From Sclerodactyla briareus (Eukaryota > Echinodermata > Holothuroidea > Dendrochirotida > Sclerodactylidae): DNA of 64,000 bases. The notes under the pieces were generated by a model. It did not search any database, was not told the origin of the DNA, and saw only the letters and a program-made list of their open reading frames with translations. The stretch lies in the NCBI GenBank assembly GCA_026419785.1, contig JAODTK010003865.1, forward strand, positions 124,001 to 188,000, given 5' to 3'. Positions 1-12,774 of the stretch are shown here, piece by piece; within the stretch, counting starts at the first letter, position 1, and each line of letters starts with the position of its first letter. Both the position numbers and the translations under genes were made by a program.

Positions 1-9
1 GATGTCTAT

Positions 10-303
10 TCCTACATTCTTGGTGCTGGCTGCCACCATCATGGACGCGTAGAGTACAAAGGAAATTTCGTTTTACGGGACCGTGCCTCACAGATTTGCA
101 GGAAATGGCACTATCCCGCGCCGTACGCCAGTGGTCTCAAGTCCCTGAAATTGTCAATAATTTTTCAGAAATGTCATATTTCAAGAAACGTTGTTGAAGG
201 AACTGATCGATTTTCATTCTTCAATTTGGGCCACCATCAGTGAACGAGTAGGGTACAAGGTAAATTTGAGCCTTACGAATCCCCCCAGATTGCCGGAAAC
301 GTA
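10..303. repeat. Partial direct repeat, about 100 bp at 198-bp spacing
   Basis: Two similar stretches, about 10-110 and 208-303, share a CATTCTT block, the core CCACCATCA, a GAGTACAAAGG / GGGTACAAGG block and a CAGATT...GGAAA block. They look like two diverged tandem units of an unknown repeat. No protein is recognised. Confidence 0.5.
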
Positions 304-345
304 CTTCCCATGTCTATGGCAGAAGCAATATCCCCCAATTTACAA

Positions 346-1349
346 TAAAGTTCAATCTCAAGAACCGCCCTGAAGTAAACTGATCAATGTGATTCATGCA
401 ATTCCCGGGTAAAGTTGACGCGATAAAAACCCCCCCCCCCCCCCCCAGGTGCAAGGAGTGGCACTTCTGGCAGTAAGCAATCACTCAAATTGACAAAATA
501 GATTTCCAAAGATCATTCGATGTCATCGTATGTTTCTTCCATCGTGGACTCCATTCTACCCATAGATATAGTTTAGAGATCTTTCCATCGAGATGGACCC
601 TTCCAATTGGGTTGGAGGCTGCGTCCCGCAGATTGAAAATTTGCTTTTTGAACATCCACTGTCATGGAAAATGTGTGCATTTTTCGGGCAGTTGTTAAAG
701 GATTTGATGCAGTCGCAGACAATCGTCATTTTTCAGATTTGTTTCGTCAAATTGTCGTCCAAATATCTCGTCGCAAAATTTGTCTCCGCTTCGCGCCTCT
801 GTACATTGCTATTAGTCAATCACGGAAACGCATACTGATGAGCTACGATCCCCTACCCCCCATGGTTGTTTTTCGTTACATATAGCTTCATCTTAGTACA
901 AAAAAAAAAAAAACACGTCAGGCTGGCAAAGCCAGTCTGAACCAGAAGATCAGATACGAAGTAGACTAAACTGTGATGTGCAGTGTTAAGAAAATAAGAA
1001 ATTTGCCAGAATCGACAAGGTTATTGTATAAAATGAGCCTATGGTATTATACAGGAAGCGGGAAGAAAGAGAACGGATACGAGCGCGCGCAGCGCGAATT
1101 TTTGTCATGTCGGCCTTCTTAACGTAACATGTAAGCAATATAATGAGAAATATGATTTAGACTTTAGATTCAGTCCGCAAAATATTGGGAAGGGGAGGGG
1201 GGAGTCCCCCGTCCCCCGTGATCGCCGCCAATGGCATTATCGACCAACTCTAATAACGGCATTCCATTCTTGTAGAGATTGGAAACGTAGTCCTTAAGCC
1301 GGGATCTAGACGCATCAAAACTCGTAACACCTGAATAATCCGAGAGCCC
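346..1349. other. Intergenic stretch without a recognisable gene
   Basis: I see only short random-looking open frames, a C homopolymer (about 430-446) and an A homopolymer (about 900-913). No domain, RNA gene or clear repeat is visible. Confidence 0.5.
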
Positions 1350-3357
1350 GGTATGAAGGTAAGCTTTTAATGATGATTTTTATTTATTTGATGTCTGGCG
1401 TGTTCTTCACCCACAGGACTAACGTTGGACTTGGCGAGGGAAAACTTCAGTTAAGCAGAGTCGCTTGGATTTTCTTCTGTCTTCTGGGCTTTCAAACAGA
1501 GCTGATTTCCTCTAAGATTTCTCATGGTTACCGGTCAGAACCATTCACATGATCACCAATGTTTAGTTTCAATATGGGAGCTCTGGCTGGGGATATTGGA
1601 AGTTCAATAATTCACTTTTAACTGATCCTGCTTATGTGGAACTGATTAGTCAGGTATTCAATGATACTATTTCTGATCATTCGTGTTTCCCCTATAGTCG
1701 TGACATATTACCAATTTGCACGCAGTCGGTTCAGTTAGTGGATTAAAAGACCAACTTTTTTTGCGACACTCTCCATTTTGAATGTTCGAGGAAAAAGACT
1801 ATTTCGTATGATTCCTTCGTAAAAAAAAAGACTTAATTAAAGAGAGGTTGTCTTCTGAAAGAAATCAGAACTGGGAATAGTTATGTTAAGGGATTATATT
1901 GATACTTCAATCGAACTTGAGAGCATTCGTGAAGAAGAAGCTTAAGGTATTCGGATTAGTCTCGTTGCCCTTGGAATTGAGGGTGGATGGGAAAAGCCGA
2001 CAAACCACTTCTCAATTTAGAGAAAGTACGTAACTCAGGTGACAAGAAAATTAGTCGTAAAATGACGCGGGGTGCACTGATCGGATGATCAAGGAATTCA
2101 TCATGAGGTTCTTCTATGCTATAAAAAAAATTTGGTATAGCTCTCAGTGATTTTTTACGCGAGAGATTAACCTAAGGGACAGTGTGCCATAGTTTGTTCG
2201 TAAAATTATTTACAATGAGGCGTTTGATTAGACAGGTCCTCTGGTTATGATGAGTTATGATGCTCTGAAGAGTAGGAAAAGTAATAAATCACCAGGTACT
2301 GATGGATTCACTGTAGAGTTCTTCAGATTTTCCGGGATAAATTAGGTGCTGTTCCTAATTCGATTTTGGAACTACGCTAACAATTTAAATTGGTCAAATG
2401 TCTATCACTCAGAGGCATGGAATCATTCTCTGATTCCTAAGGATGATAAGCTAGAGATACATTGAAAATGGTGGAGGCCAATTTCTCTTCTGAATACCAC
2501 ATATAAAATTGCTTCTTTGTGATTTCCAATAATAGTTGAAGTCTGTTTAATTATCTTATTTTCCTCGATCAGAATGGTTTTGAAGGTCGCTATATGGGGG
2601 ATTGTATTCGTGCCACGTATGATATTATGCAATCTTCAGAGTAACCAAAACTGGGGCTACTCTTCGCAATCGATTTTGAAAAGGCTTTTGATCGGTTTTC
2701 TGTAGCATATGCGACAGTTCCTTTTATTTTTTTTTTTTTTTTAATTTCGAACCTTCGAATTTTACATTGGTTTGACTGTTTTCATACAATACTACCACTC
2801 CCTCGTCGTTCGGTTAATGAGACATTGACTCAAGTTTGAAAGGGGGTGCAGACAAGGCGATCCTTTCTCCCCTTATTTTATTTCTCCTTTGTTGCTCAGG
2901 TGTTGAATATTCTTGTGACTAACAATAGTTCTATAAATGTATTGTGATGGGGGGGGGGCTATGAATATAAACTGACAAATATGCCGACTACAACCCCAGT
3001 TTTTTTTGTAAGGTAATGATGACTCTTTTGATAAGCTCTTAAATCAATTGATTGTATTTGGGTCCTTTTCGGGTCGAAGATAAGCCTGGAAAATCATCGT
3101 TGTAGGTATGTATCGGCTCGCTTATTCGTCTCTAATTCGTCCTTTGGGAGCCTTACTATCATAAAGGTTAGTTTGGTGTGTAATATGGATTTTTGAAATA
3201 CTCGGTAGATTTTTATTACGGATCTCCCTAGCATTGTTTCGAAGAATTATGATAGAGCGGAAGAAAAAAAAATGGATTCAGGGCGATTAGTATGTGGTCC
3301 AAGGCGTAGTTTTGCTGTTTTGGGTAGGATACCAAAGTCAGGAATACTTCCCCTTTT
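1350..3357 (+). mobile_element. L1-like LINE, 5' and central part (endonuclease tail and reverse transcriptase), frame broken
   Basis: Reading across frames shows the end of an L1-type endonuclease (a DVWR-like segment near 1395, QSRLD/FFL near 1460, then GYWKFNNSLL near 1590). Reverse transcriptase blocks follow: ALKSRKSNKSPGTDGF (about 2262-2310), PISLLNTTYK (about 2480), FAIDFEKAFD (about 2664-2692), GCRQGDPFSP (2844-2873), and a degraded YADD-like region near 2980. A thumb-like segment with a WSRRSFAVLGRI-like block lies near 3290-3330. The normal role is target-primed reverse transcription of its own RNA. At least ten frameshifts or stops make it non-functional as read. The element resumes at about 4700 after a 1.34-kb interruption. 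The 5' end is not identifiable. Confidence 0.85.
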
Positions 3358-4699
3358 TAGGTCACACCAGCTAATCCTGGTTGGCTACTTTTAACTCTGC
3401 AGTCACCTATCTGTCTGTCTGGCTGTCCGTTCGTTCCGTCCGTCCGTTCGCCGTCCGGTCCGTCCGTTCCGCGTCCTTCCGTCTGTCCGTCCGTCAGGTT
3501 GTCAACAATTGCTTTTTTGGCCCCAAACTCTTGGGTCTTCAGGAATTTTTGATCCATGTCCCACTTGGGCGCTGTGCGCCCGTTTTATGAAATTCCATGG
3601 AATTTCACGTCACACTTGGTACTGAATGCATCTCTTCCCACAAGTCCAATTTTTCTTTAAAGTTACATGTAATCTCCTTGGTTAGGGACCATCAGGGGTG
3701 TTTGCGAACCTCTGGCTCAATGCCCAATGTGGGCCCTTGGGGCGCATCATGTTTGAACATGCAAAATGCTTCTACAAATTTGAGTGCACAAGTCAGTGTC
3801 GGTTCATAATGTCGGTCATAAGACCTGTCTAAAACCTCAATTGAAAAAGATGGTTCTCCATCGTTTTATTTTTCATTGAATTCTGGGCTTGGGACCCGGT
3901 TGTTGGCACGAGGGGCCCACCATGTGCAATCACGGACAATGAGTGGCTCTTCATATTGGTGCACAGTGCTGATGTTCGATCATACTTAAAAAAAAAAATT
4001 TGATGAAATAGCTATACCTACAGGCTTTCCAAGATTTTTTTGGGCCGAGGATCCACTAGTGGGCCCTACCGGCCTATCGATCTATCCAGTGTGTCACCAA
4101 TTGCCTTTTTGGCCTCTACTCTAAACAGTCATTCTTGTGATATAATTAACCATGGGACCTGTTTGACTTTGTGGAGGTCAGGGTTAATTAAAGGTCATTA
4201 AAGGGAAATATAGGTCATTATGTGTATAATTTCCAAAGTTCTCCTACAAAGTACATTAGATTTCCTTTTAACACTGTGTCATAATGTTCTCTCCAGCTGG
4301 GTTTGCAGATTTGGAGAACATCATATAGTGTCATTGGAATTAATTAAAACATTAAATTGATTTAAAAAGAGGGCAACATAGGCTTTTTCTTCGATGGATG
4401 TTGATCAAAACTGGACCCAATGTTCATTGGAATGTCAAGGTAATTGGTCATTTAAAAGGGGACCAATAGGCCATGGTGAAAATTGCCTTTTTCTCTCTCA
4501 AATTGGCCATTCTTTGATGAACGGGACAACCTGAGGTAACAAGGGTTATGGACTGATAGTAACATCCGTGGCATATGAAGTTAAGTTTAAGTAAAGGCCC
4601 TGACAGGTGCACCATAGGCCATTTATTGAAACTGCCTTCTTGGTCTCATGATCTGAACAATTAACACTTCGTCTTGGGACATTTGTGCGGTTTGGCTAC
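3358..4699. repeat. Dispersed repeat R2, copy 1, inserted in the L1-like LINE
   Basis: This block opens with a CAGCTA...GGTTGGCTA segment and a CCGT/CTGT-rich simple repeat (about 3405-3500). It contains blocks such as ATTGCCTTTTTGGC (near 4098) and a GTGCGGTTTG motif near its end. The same ordered blocks occur at about 48333-49527, which defines a family. It encodes no recognisable protein. It separates the WSRRSFAVLGRI part of the LINE from its KLNYL-like continuation, so it is younger than the LINE. Confidence 0.75.
3405..3500. repeat. CTGT/CCGT-rich simple repeat inside R2
   Basis: A run of CTGTC, CCGTT and CCGTC units. In the second R2 copy the same position holds a CTAT-rich run (about 48372-48410), so the family has a simple-sequence segment at a fixed place while the motif itself has changed. 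Confidence 0.8.
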
Positions 4700-5090
4700 A
4701 GAACAATGCGTTCTAGTTAAACTACTTATATTTCACCCTCCTTTCAAGGGGGGATACTTATATTAAAAATAGTGTTCTTTATTTTATCGGTTTGTTTGGA
4801 ATAAAAACAAGATGTATAAGGTCTCTTATACTTCGCAAAATTATGCAAATGGCGGTATTAAGATGATTGATATTTCTAATCATTATGCATGAATGGCGTC
4901 CTTTAATAGCTCGCCTGGTAACACCACTATCGATTCACAAAACATAACATGAAGTCTATTTTCAGAGTTGGGGTATCTCCAGGAGAGACATTTCTCATTT
5001 ACGGCAATCTTCTCATAGTTTATTAGTCCCCCAAGGTGTCACGAACCTCTTCTGGAAGGATGTTTTTAGTTCAGTGTATTACTTTTTGTT
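4700..5090 (+). mobile_element. L1-like LINE, C-terminal continuation
   Basis: Translation gives a KLLIF/KLNYL start, FVWNKNKM near 4790, and NGGIKMIDIS near 4850. This matches the conserved 'F.WN.K ... GGL.M.DI' region after the reverse transcriptase of L1-type LINEs. A NPFWKDVF-like end (seen as NLFWKDVF) lies near 5043-5070. It continues the element broken off at 3357. R1 begins directly after it, so the LINE 3' end is probably truncated. Confidence 0.75.
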
Positions 5091-6500
5091 CCTTGACGAA
5101 GTCAGAGGACTCTATGCAGTACGTGTGTGTGTGTGTGTGTGTGTGTTGTGGGTGTGTGTGTGTGTGGGTGTTGTGTGTGTGTGTGTGCGTGTGTGTGTGC
5201 GTGTGTGTGTGTGTGTGTTGCGTGGTGTGTGGTGTGTGTGTGTGTGTGTGTGCGATGTGGTGTGACCCCAGCTTGTAAACACGATTAAAACTGATCAGGA
5301 TGAGTGGTCATGCTCATACTTGTATGTGTGTTCCCCATGAGAGTACATGAACCTATTTGTTTTGGGGTCAGGTCAGAAGGTCACTGAGGTCACCAGAGGT
5401 CAAAGTCTGAAAACCTTGTAAAAAAAAAAAAAAAAACATGAAAAAAAAAAAAAAACGATTAAGTCCAGAATGGTTAGTCTGATCAAGGTGAAATAGTGTA
5501 TAGCTCTCTGATGGGGGTACAGGAACCCTATTGTTTTTGGTTCAGGTCTGGGAGTGAAAGAGGAATTTTGGTCGAAATAGAAAATGGAAAATTGTGGAAA
5601 ATTTGATATTTTTTGGCCAATTTTGGCTTGTGTAAAACACGTAACTCGACCCCACCCGGATGGATGAAGATCATACTTGTATATGGTTCCCCAATGATGA
5701 GACATGAACCCATTTTTGGATAAGTCAGAATGGTTGTCTGATCAAGGTTGAAATTAGGGTGTTGTTAGCTGTCTTAATGGGGTACAGAACCCGATGTTGT
5801 TTGGTTCAGGCGGGGGTGAATTTTGGTCGAAAAATAGTAAAAATTGTGAAAAGTCAATCTCTTGGCCAATTGGGCTGGTAAACCGATAACTCCACACCAC
5901 TCTGAGGATTGAAAGCTCATACTTGGTATGTATGTTCCCCATGATGAGTACATGAACCCTATTGTGTTGGGTCAGGTCAGAGGTCATCTGAGGGTCAAGA
6001 GGTCCAAAGTCTGAAAACCTTGTAAACACGCAAGTCCCAGAATGGTTGGTTTGATCAAGGTGATTTAGTGTATAGCTTTTTTATGGAGGGTAAGGAACCC
6101 CCATTTTTTGGTTCCGGTGGGGTGAATGGTGGTCAAAAATAGAAAAATTGTGGGGAGGAAAAGTCATTAATTGGTCAATTTTGGCTTGTAAACACGATTA
6201 ACCTAAAACCCAACCTGGATGGATGAAGCTCATTCTTGCTGTGTTACCCCATGATGAGTACATGAACATATTTGTTTTGATGGTTTCAGCAGTTCCAGAG
6301 TTCATTTGAGGGGTTTTCCAACCAGAAAAGGTCAGAGTACTGGAAACCTTGAAATTTAGTGGGTAGCTTCCTATCAGAGTAGAGGAGCCCTAGTTGGTGG
6401 TGGGAGAAAAGGGAATTGTCAGACGTTATGGTTCCGTAACGGGCTGGTGCAATCTCCTTTGTCCCGGTCTGGCAATAGGTTTGTCAGAAATGAGGTAAGG
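5085..6500. repeat. Dispersed tandem-structured repeat R1, copy 1
   Basis: It starts with GACGAAGTCAGAGGA, then a GT microsatellite, then alternating blocks. One block has TTGTAAACACGAT, AACTC, a GAAGCTCATACTTGG-type segment, TTCCCCATGATGAG and AGGTCA direct repeats. The other has AAGTCCAGAATGG, CAGGAACCC, GTGAATTTTGGTC and TTGGCCAATTTTGGC. The pair repeats about every 370-400 bp. It ends near 6440-6500 in a GCTGGTGCAATCTC block. At least six other copies or fragments occur in the window. No coding capacity is seen. Confidence 0.85.
5125..5255. repeat. GT microsatellite at the head of R1
   Basis: An interrupted (GT)n tract. GT tracts also sit at the same place in the R1 copies at about 23675 and 49717, so the microsatellite belongs to the repeat family. 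Open frames rich in Cys and Val across it are artefacts. Confidence 0.95.
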
Positions 6501-8640
6501 AATCACTAAGTCTTATGGCTTTCTGGTTTAGTAATCGAATCATGTTAGATTGTCGTGAATTTATACGAACGAGAGTATGACATTTAAATCAGCCAATCTG
6601 GAATAACAGCTGATTCTGGTCGATAATGATCCCGTTCGTTATTTCGCTTGGAAAATAGGAGGTTAGGTTGTTAATGACCTGATTGATCATGGCATAGGGG
6701 AGGGGGTCTCCCTTTGTGATTTTTGAGTCATGAATACGTGTAGATGCACCAAAAGGCTACCACATTGAGACACTTTGTAAAGGTTGATTTACGTAAACGA
6801 GTTGACAAAAATCCATAAATTTCTGGAAAAAATTGAAAACGGCATTCCAGGCAGGTCATATTCATTCGATTACACCTGACAAAACCTAACACCGATGAAT
6901 GTAGGCTACTACGTTTCTGTTCAGGAGCGCAGGCTTACTTGACCCAAACTTTTTTACTAATGGCAAATTCGAAGCTATTAATGCGTTTTAAATCGGCTCG
7001 GGTCGCAGTGATCACGAATGCCACGTGGTCACACGTATTAGGCCGGAAGGCGCTGCGAGTTTGCAAGTTAACTGTAACGATCGGTTAAAATAGCAAGACC
7101 GAAATGACCTTTGAACCTAGTACCTAATCCATACCAATACAAACAACGAGGCGCGGTCTCGATTCGAATCTCAATGTAAAGTAAAAAGATGGTGACAGTT
7201 TATATATGATCCAAAACAAAGTATTTCATAATGACTTAAAGTTACCACCAAATACAAAGGGTGAATAAATGATTTTAAAGGTAAAACACCCATCCTTTGT
7301 GTCAAAACGACACAAAAACGTCTAAAGCAACCCCGCCTAGATTAAATCATAAAACATTCAGTGACCTGCCATACACAATTACTCTGATGATGCCAAATAT
7401 AACCAGACCTTACTGGGGATTTACATTATAACCTCACCTAGGCAAACGAATCAATACATGAGTGACCATCACAGAAATTAATACTCACTCCCTAACTGGG
7501 TATCCCATACCAACAACACGCGGCCTAAGGACGCTATGATAACAATGACCACAAGTGGCAGATAAACGCCACAGCCCTCATCAGTTTCAGCAAACCCACC
7601 CAGCCTATATTTACGGCAAGGTGTGTAGAATACAAACGAATGAACAATCAAACATACCACAATGCATTAAACCCATCTAAAATCTACAGGCTATGTATGA
7701 CTAACAACACACAACGCATAACAGCGAAACCTAATAACTGTAATGCAACAGACTACCCCATGACATGCACCAAACACAAATAGCTCCCTCGCTGTGATCA
7801 GGGCAACTATGGGGATGGCAGTGGTTTATACCAATCATCTATAAATAACAAACCCTAACAACAACCTGCAGAATACATATGATGATAAAACATGCAACAT
7901 GAAAGAACGTGCAAAAGATCATCTAAGCATTTAATATCGACACAATCGGGGAGGAGAAATACCCATGTCAAAATCCTATACGAAATATAATACGTTAGCA
8001 CTCAGGGAAATTATGACAATCAATGACTGGCGTATGGATCCATTACGCGGGCAGCGCGAAAGCATTATGTTTCTGTTATCTTCTGAGTAATTCTTCTTGA
8101 ATGAACGCGGCATCAAAAGGGCGGACATCAAACGAAGTTACTCAAACATCTTGGAAAGCTTAGGGCCCAGACCATAGTGAAACAGGGCATCGATGAAGTA
8201 GTTACATCAATCGGGGACAGCTTATTAACGGGACATCAAAACAAAACAAAAAAAAAAAACGACAAGCTTTACATCACATAGCCATTATGTAAGCGAAAAA
8301 TATGATGAGGTGGCTAGGATACCAGGTTAGCATATGGGTACAACGGCGGACAGTCATGACCAGGGGGTGTCTTCATTTTGGGTGCAGACGCTTAGGCTCC
8401 CAGCCGAACGTGGGGCGCAACGAGGTACTCAACACAGGTGGTCATAAATAACAACAGCTTTTAGGCTCACGTCAGCCTAATTGTATGAGTGGTGTACAGA
8501 CAGACCTCGTTACTCATAGACTGTCACTTCCAGTTCCACGCTAAAAATAATAATAACGAATCCTAGGATAAACCACTGCAGAAATCGGCTTCCCCACATT
8601 AACCAGGATGATAGTATGGTAATTAATCATCTGCCATCGA
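6500..8640. other. Unassigned intergenic stretch
   Basis: No coding exon, RNA gene or known repeat could be supported on either strand. Base composition is mixed and several CpG-containing patches occur (about 6960-7080 and 8640-8700). Open frames here are short and show no conserved motif. Confidence 0.4.
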
Positions 8641-8749
8641 TAAGCGGGCCGCAAGGGCAATCCCGAGCCGGACTTCGCTCTCTGGGCGCACCTCGATCGA
8701 TTAGGCCTTCCGAAAAACAAAACGAAAAGTCAAATAGATGGTGCGGTTG

Positions 8750-8800
8750 AATTGTGGATCGTTTCGCTGCATGCTGGGATATTCAGGGGAAAATTTTTGT
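8750..8800. promoter_or_regulatory. Possible promoter element (ZNF143/SBF-like GCATGCTGGGA)
   Basis: The sequence GCATGCTGGGA at about 8769-8779 matches the core of the promoter motif bound by ZNF143/Staf-type factors (TCCCAGCATGC on the other strand). It lies upstream of a protein-like stretch near 9282-9449. This is one motif match only, so it is suggestive. Confidence 0.3.
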
Positions 8801-9281
8801 GTAGCATGTATTGGAAAAACTGCAAAATCTTCCTCATTCGCCGTGCATATTCTCCCAAAATTTAGTATGTTGTCCGCGGATCATTTTGGTTACAAATTAT
8901 CGTGACAGCTCTGACTAAAAAGTGCTAAATTGTCGACAAGGAAAAATCAGTTTATCCGCTTAATCTTATTGGCCTTCCATAGATTGCCTACTTTGCACCC
9001 AGAGCTAGACCAAAATGCATTGCAAGAAGCTATTTGCGAAAAGGTCTATGGGGCAACAGGACGGGTCTCCCACTCTCAGCGGCAGGCAGTAGACGAGCAG
9101 AACCCTCTGATTCACCAGAGTTTGGCCAATGAGGGACACGTTTTGATTGGTCGAGAGGTGACACACCTCCCATGGGCGCACATTTCGGTCCTAAACAATT
9201 TTTGGCGAGCTGCAGCAGATGACCGATGTGTACTGTATGTAGGCAGTGTAGGGCGGGTCACGCGTAGCTGCTATTCTGTAA

Positions 9282-9449
9282 ACTACCGCCAGGTTGCTAC
9301 AAAATAAGAAGGTCGATCCGGAAGTTGCCATGTTGTGCAGACATGAGGCTGCAGCTAACGAACGGAAGATGGATTCGTTGTTTGGTTCCCTACCGAAGCC
9401 GAAGAACGAAGAAGGATTTGGAATCCAAAGTCGGCCGTTATTGGCTTGA
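9282..9449 (+). CDS. Candidate exon, unknown protein
   Basis: An open stretch runs from a stop at 9279 to TGA at about 9447-9449. It reads as a hydrophilic charged peptide containing HEAAANERKMD, SLFGSLPKPKNEEGFG and a terminal SRPLLA. An ATG lies near 9329. An AG precedes it at about 9291, so it may be an internal or first coding exon. Just upstream, another frame (8930-9307) is also open but has only a TTG start. I recognise no family. A chance open frame cannot be ruled out. Confidence 0.25.
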   Translation, partial: TTARLLQNKKVDPEVAMLCRHEAAANERKMDSLFGSLPKPKNEEGFGIQSRPLLA

Positions 9450-9559
9450 CAGCTGGTTGGAGGTCGAGTGGGTTAATGCATCAACCTGTTGCGAGTGGTA
9501 ATTATTGGTTAGGCTAGGCCTACCGTTAGGCCGTTGAGGACCAGCAGGGACATTTCAAT

Positions 9560-10320
9560 CAGATTTCAATACAGAATTTCATGCTAAAATTTATTGTTGA
9601 GGTGGAATACGGCAGAACAAAATATTAGTGTGGTGCAATTCACCCACAAATGAGTAGAATATCTTGATTTTCTGGCCTGCTCCGTTGACTGCGAAACACA
9701 AAGTGCCCCGATGAGTTTCGCCCGCATGCCTAGGTATACCCTTAACATAACAGTCCTTGCACAGTATGGCTTTTTACCACTCGGGAAATAGCTGAAACCT
9801 ACAATGGGTGTGAGCTTAATTTTTCATGGCCTAATTCTCGCATTTGTATTCGAAATAATACCAATGGAGTAGACAGAAGACAAAGTAAGAGCTAAACAAA
9901 GCATGCGGAGAAGTTTGGTGAGAAATAGGCCGTAGTTAGACCCGTGCCGCTGCGGAATGCGAGTAGTTTACTACAGGCAGGATAGGGATGACCCTGGTAA
10001 ACCTCGGGGAGTGGTTCAGTTCGTGAACTAGATTGTCTAACTCAAATGAGGCCATTTCCTGATTTTAAATGCCTTTGAACAGTAAAAGTAGGTTTCATGG
10101 AACCCCACAAGGAAAAAAGCAAAAACAAATGCCCATGGATTTGAGTTGGAAAAATCTAATTTCAATCGGAATTTATATAATATCATGTAAGGTGGATGTT
10201 AAGAAGAAAATGCAAGATTTGTGGCAATATATGAAATGAGTAGGATATCATGATTTTCTGGCTTGCTATTGACTGCCAACACAAACTGCCCCTATGACAT
10301 AAGTTGCGCACGCTACCAAT
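9560..10320. repeat. Direct repeat pair, about 170 bp at 575-bp spacing
   Basis: Segments at about 9560-9740 and 10150-10320 share ordered blocks, including AAATGAGTAGRATATC, TGATTTTCTGGC, TTGACTGC and AACACAAA. They are two diverged copies of an unknown repeat in the same orientation. Nothing between them is recognisable. Confidence 0.6.
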
Positions 10321-12770
10321 AGTCTAGGCCCATGTAAGGGAACGTATAGGCTGCCAAGTTCACGCTAGTTAAAAGTAGTAACAGACATTAGTTTAATATA
10401 TTTTGGAACTGGAAACCTTATGGCCTTCAACAATATGACCCCTACCTTAATGCATAGACATCGGCCTAATCAGTGGAAATTGCATTCATGACAAGCATCG
10501 ATCTATGAGAAAGTCACCGAGTTTGTACTTTGACCGGGGACCAGGACCGAGCTGCTTCGCTTTTGGGCAAGTTTTAAACTTTAATGAGCTATGCCCCCTT
10601 GCAATAAACCACAGAGAAAGAGGAAGTAGTACCGGTTACAGTTGGGATGTTGACCCAGTTTCTGATAGGGCGTTAGCCCTCATGCAGAACCAAACGGCTT
10701 AAAGCTTCCATCATCAATGTGGACATAAAATGATGGGCTGTATAGTTATTTGAAACATCAACACTGTCCTGTGAATGTATCTGCATTTTGCAACTTCACT
10801 GAAATGTCCACACCAAATAAACAATCTCAGCATATGGGAACTGAAATCGGCCTATTCACTTTGTTGGTTCAGTGTGCAAGCCTAGATTAGATAGTTAAGG
10901 ACATTTTTTGTAATTCAGAGGTGAGGACAACGCGATATCTTCAGAACAATTCTGATCACCTCTTCGAACAGGTTCAGAAACAAGGGCACTTGAAACAACT
11001 GATGGAACAAAATGGTAAGTTGTGATATTGAGCGGGGGGATGGCATTGCAAAATAATTCATGTAGGCCTACACCTAGAAATGTACTGTAGGAGGCATGAT
11101 GACCTTTTGGTATAAGGCCTCGAGATTGTAACCAAGCAGTTGAGGGTCGAGTCCATCCAATGTTATACCTTCTGTACCTTTCTTTATCCCGAAACGCTTC
11201 TCTCCAGCACCTCTACGCTTGTGTGGGGTCCATTGCAAGTTATTATCCAATGACCAGAGTATATGTGAAGTGACCTTTGAGCATCAGCCGGGGGTACTAC
11301 AGCTGAATCCATCAGGTTTGTTAAGGTTCGTTACTGACCCATCTGCATCAGTGTAAGAGTATTTAGAAATCTCAAATAATAGTATTACGGCATGGGCGCA
11401 AAACCGGGGGGGAGGGGGGGGGGGAACGGTGGAGGGGATGTTACCACAATATCGAGACTGCTCCAATGGGACTTTGTGTTGCGCACACAAAATTTGTGCT
11501 GAAAAAATGGCCTTGTCCCCCCCAAGACAAAGAGAATCGGCGCCAATGTTATAGTAGGCCTATGATGATGTCTCCACACATATTCCAAACAAAGTATTGT
11601 GAGCATACAGATGGAAGTTAGGCAAATATGTCCCCAGACCTGACTCGGATGACGTGACAGTGCTTAACCCCAACATGCCAATTGTAGCCTTTCACTTTAA
11701 AAATTTCAACATTGCATTTAGCTCTCCAATGTGCCCCATATTTTTGAGGACGCAAATGTGATGAGGGCAGAATCCGAATCTGAGTACACTTTCATGGGGA
11801 CAATGTGCAGTTCCCAAGTCCTGCACACCATGCCCGCGGCCTCCTGCACATGGGTTCCATTCCTGCATGTCGGCACCTTCATGACATGAGGGACATCATC
11901 ACAAAGATATAGTAACTTGCTATGTGACTAAGTAGGACTTCAATTATATCATGATGGAATCAATGTTACCTTCATCCACAAATTAGTCTTTCATCTCAAG
12001 TGGGGTAGTATGAACCAATGTCCAACTCAACCATGACATCTCTTCCACAGGCACACTTTGAAGAGGACCAATGCGAGGATTGTCTCTTGAAGGAAAGAGG
12101 AGCTGAGTGGGATGCGGTGCCACAAACTCTCTTCGCTTAATCGGCCTCATCCTACAAGGAGGAGATCCACCTAGAGGAAACCTAATGAGCCCCAAAAGTT
12201 CCCATATCCCTCCACCACGCCTATTGCTAGACCACCTTTTCCTCAATCCCTAATTCCTATTAATCTCATGCATCCTGTATTGTCATTTCTCTTGTTGATT
12301 TATTAACCTTCCACAAGTACTTTCACAGTGGAGACAAACTTTTGTGCTTCCCAGCTGGGGGGGGGTGGGGGACGAAAGCTCTGCTTTCTGTAAAATATGT
12401 AAAACATCCAGGAAGTTAGTACATTTACCAGGCGGTCCCGGGCACAAAGTGTTCTCATGACTATGCAGGGACCGAAAAACTGCGAAGGAGATACCTACTG
12501 AAGATTTGTACAGACTACTGTTGGTTCTCTGTCTGTTATGCTTAAAGTGCCAATTCTTTGGAACTATATTGATAACATGTCAATATTCATAAACACCAGT
12601 CATTCAAATGGCTGCGTATCATACATTCTGTGTATACTGATTTTGCCTGTTGTCTAAAATCTCAATTCTTCAAACCATGTGTTTTAGGCAAATCAAATAA
12701 CAGTTATTCGATGACTGCAGTCTACTTCTCCATCTTCCAGTCCTGGGGATGAATACTTCCTAAAAATTTG
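10321..12770. other. Unassigned intergenic stretch
   Basis: Holds G homopolymers (about 11406-11423 and 12356-12371) and a few short open frames without motifs. The G tract near 11400, preceded by ATGGGCGCAAAACC, resembles the G-rich repeats at 26.0 and 29.4 kb. No gene can be supported. Confidence 0.4.
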
Positions 12771-12774
12771 TGTT

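Noticed and set aside
5036..5278. Cys/Val-rich open frames of 63-80 codons
   Set aside because: They are translations of the GT microsatellite at the head of R1.
8930..9307. 125-codon frame as a gene
   Set aside because: It opens with TTG and has no recognised motif. In an animal genome it would need an ATG or splice site. Only the adjoining 9282-9449 frame was kept, at low confidence.
11120..11165. B-box-like GGGTCGAGTCC suggesting a SINE
   Set aside because: No A box at the right spacing and no second copy of the surrounding sequence.
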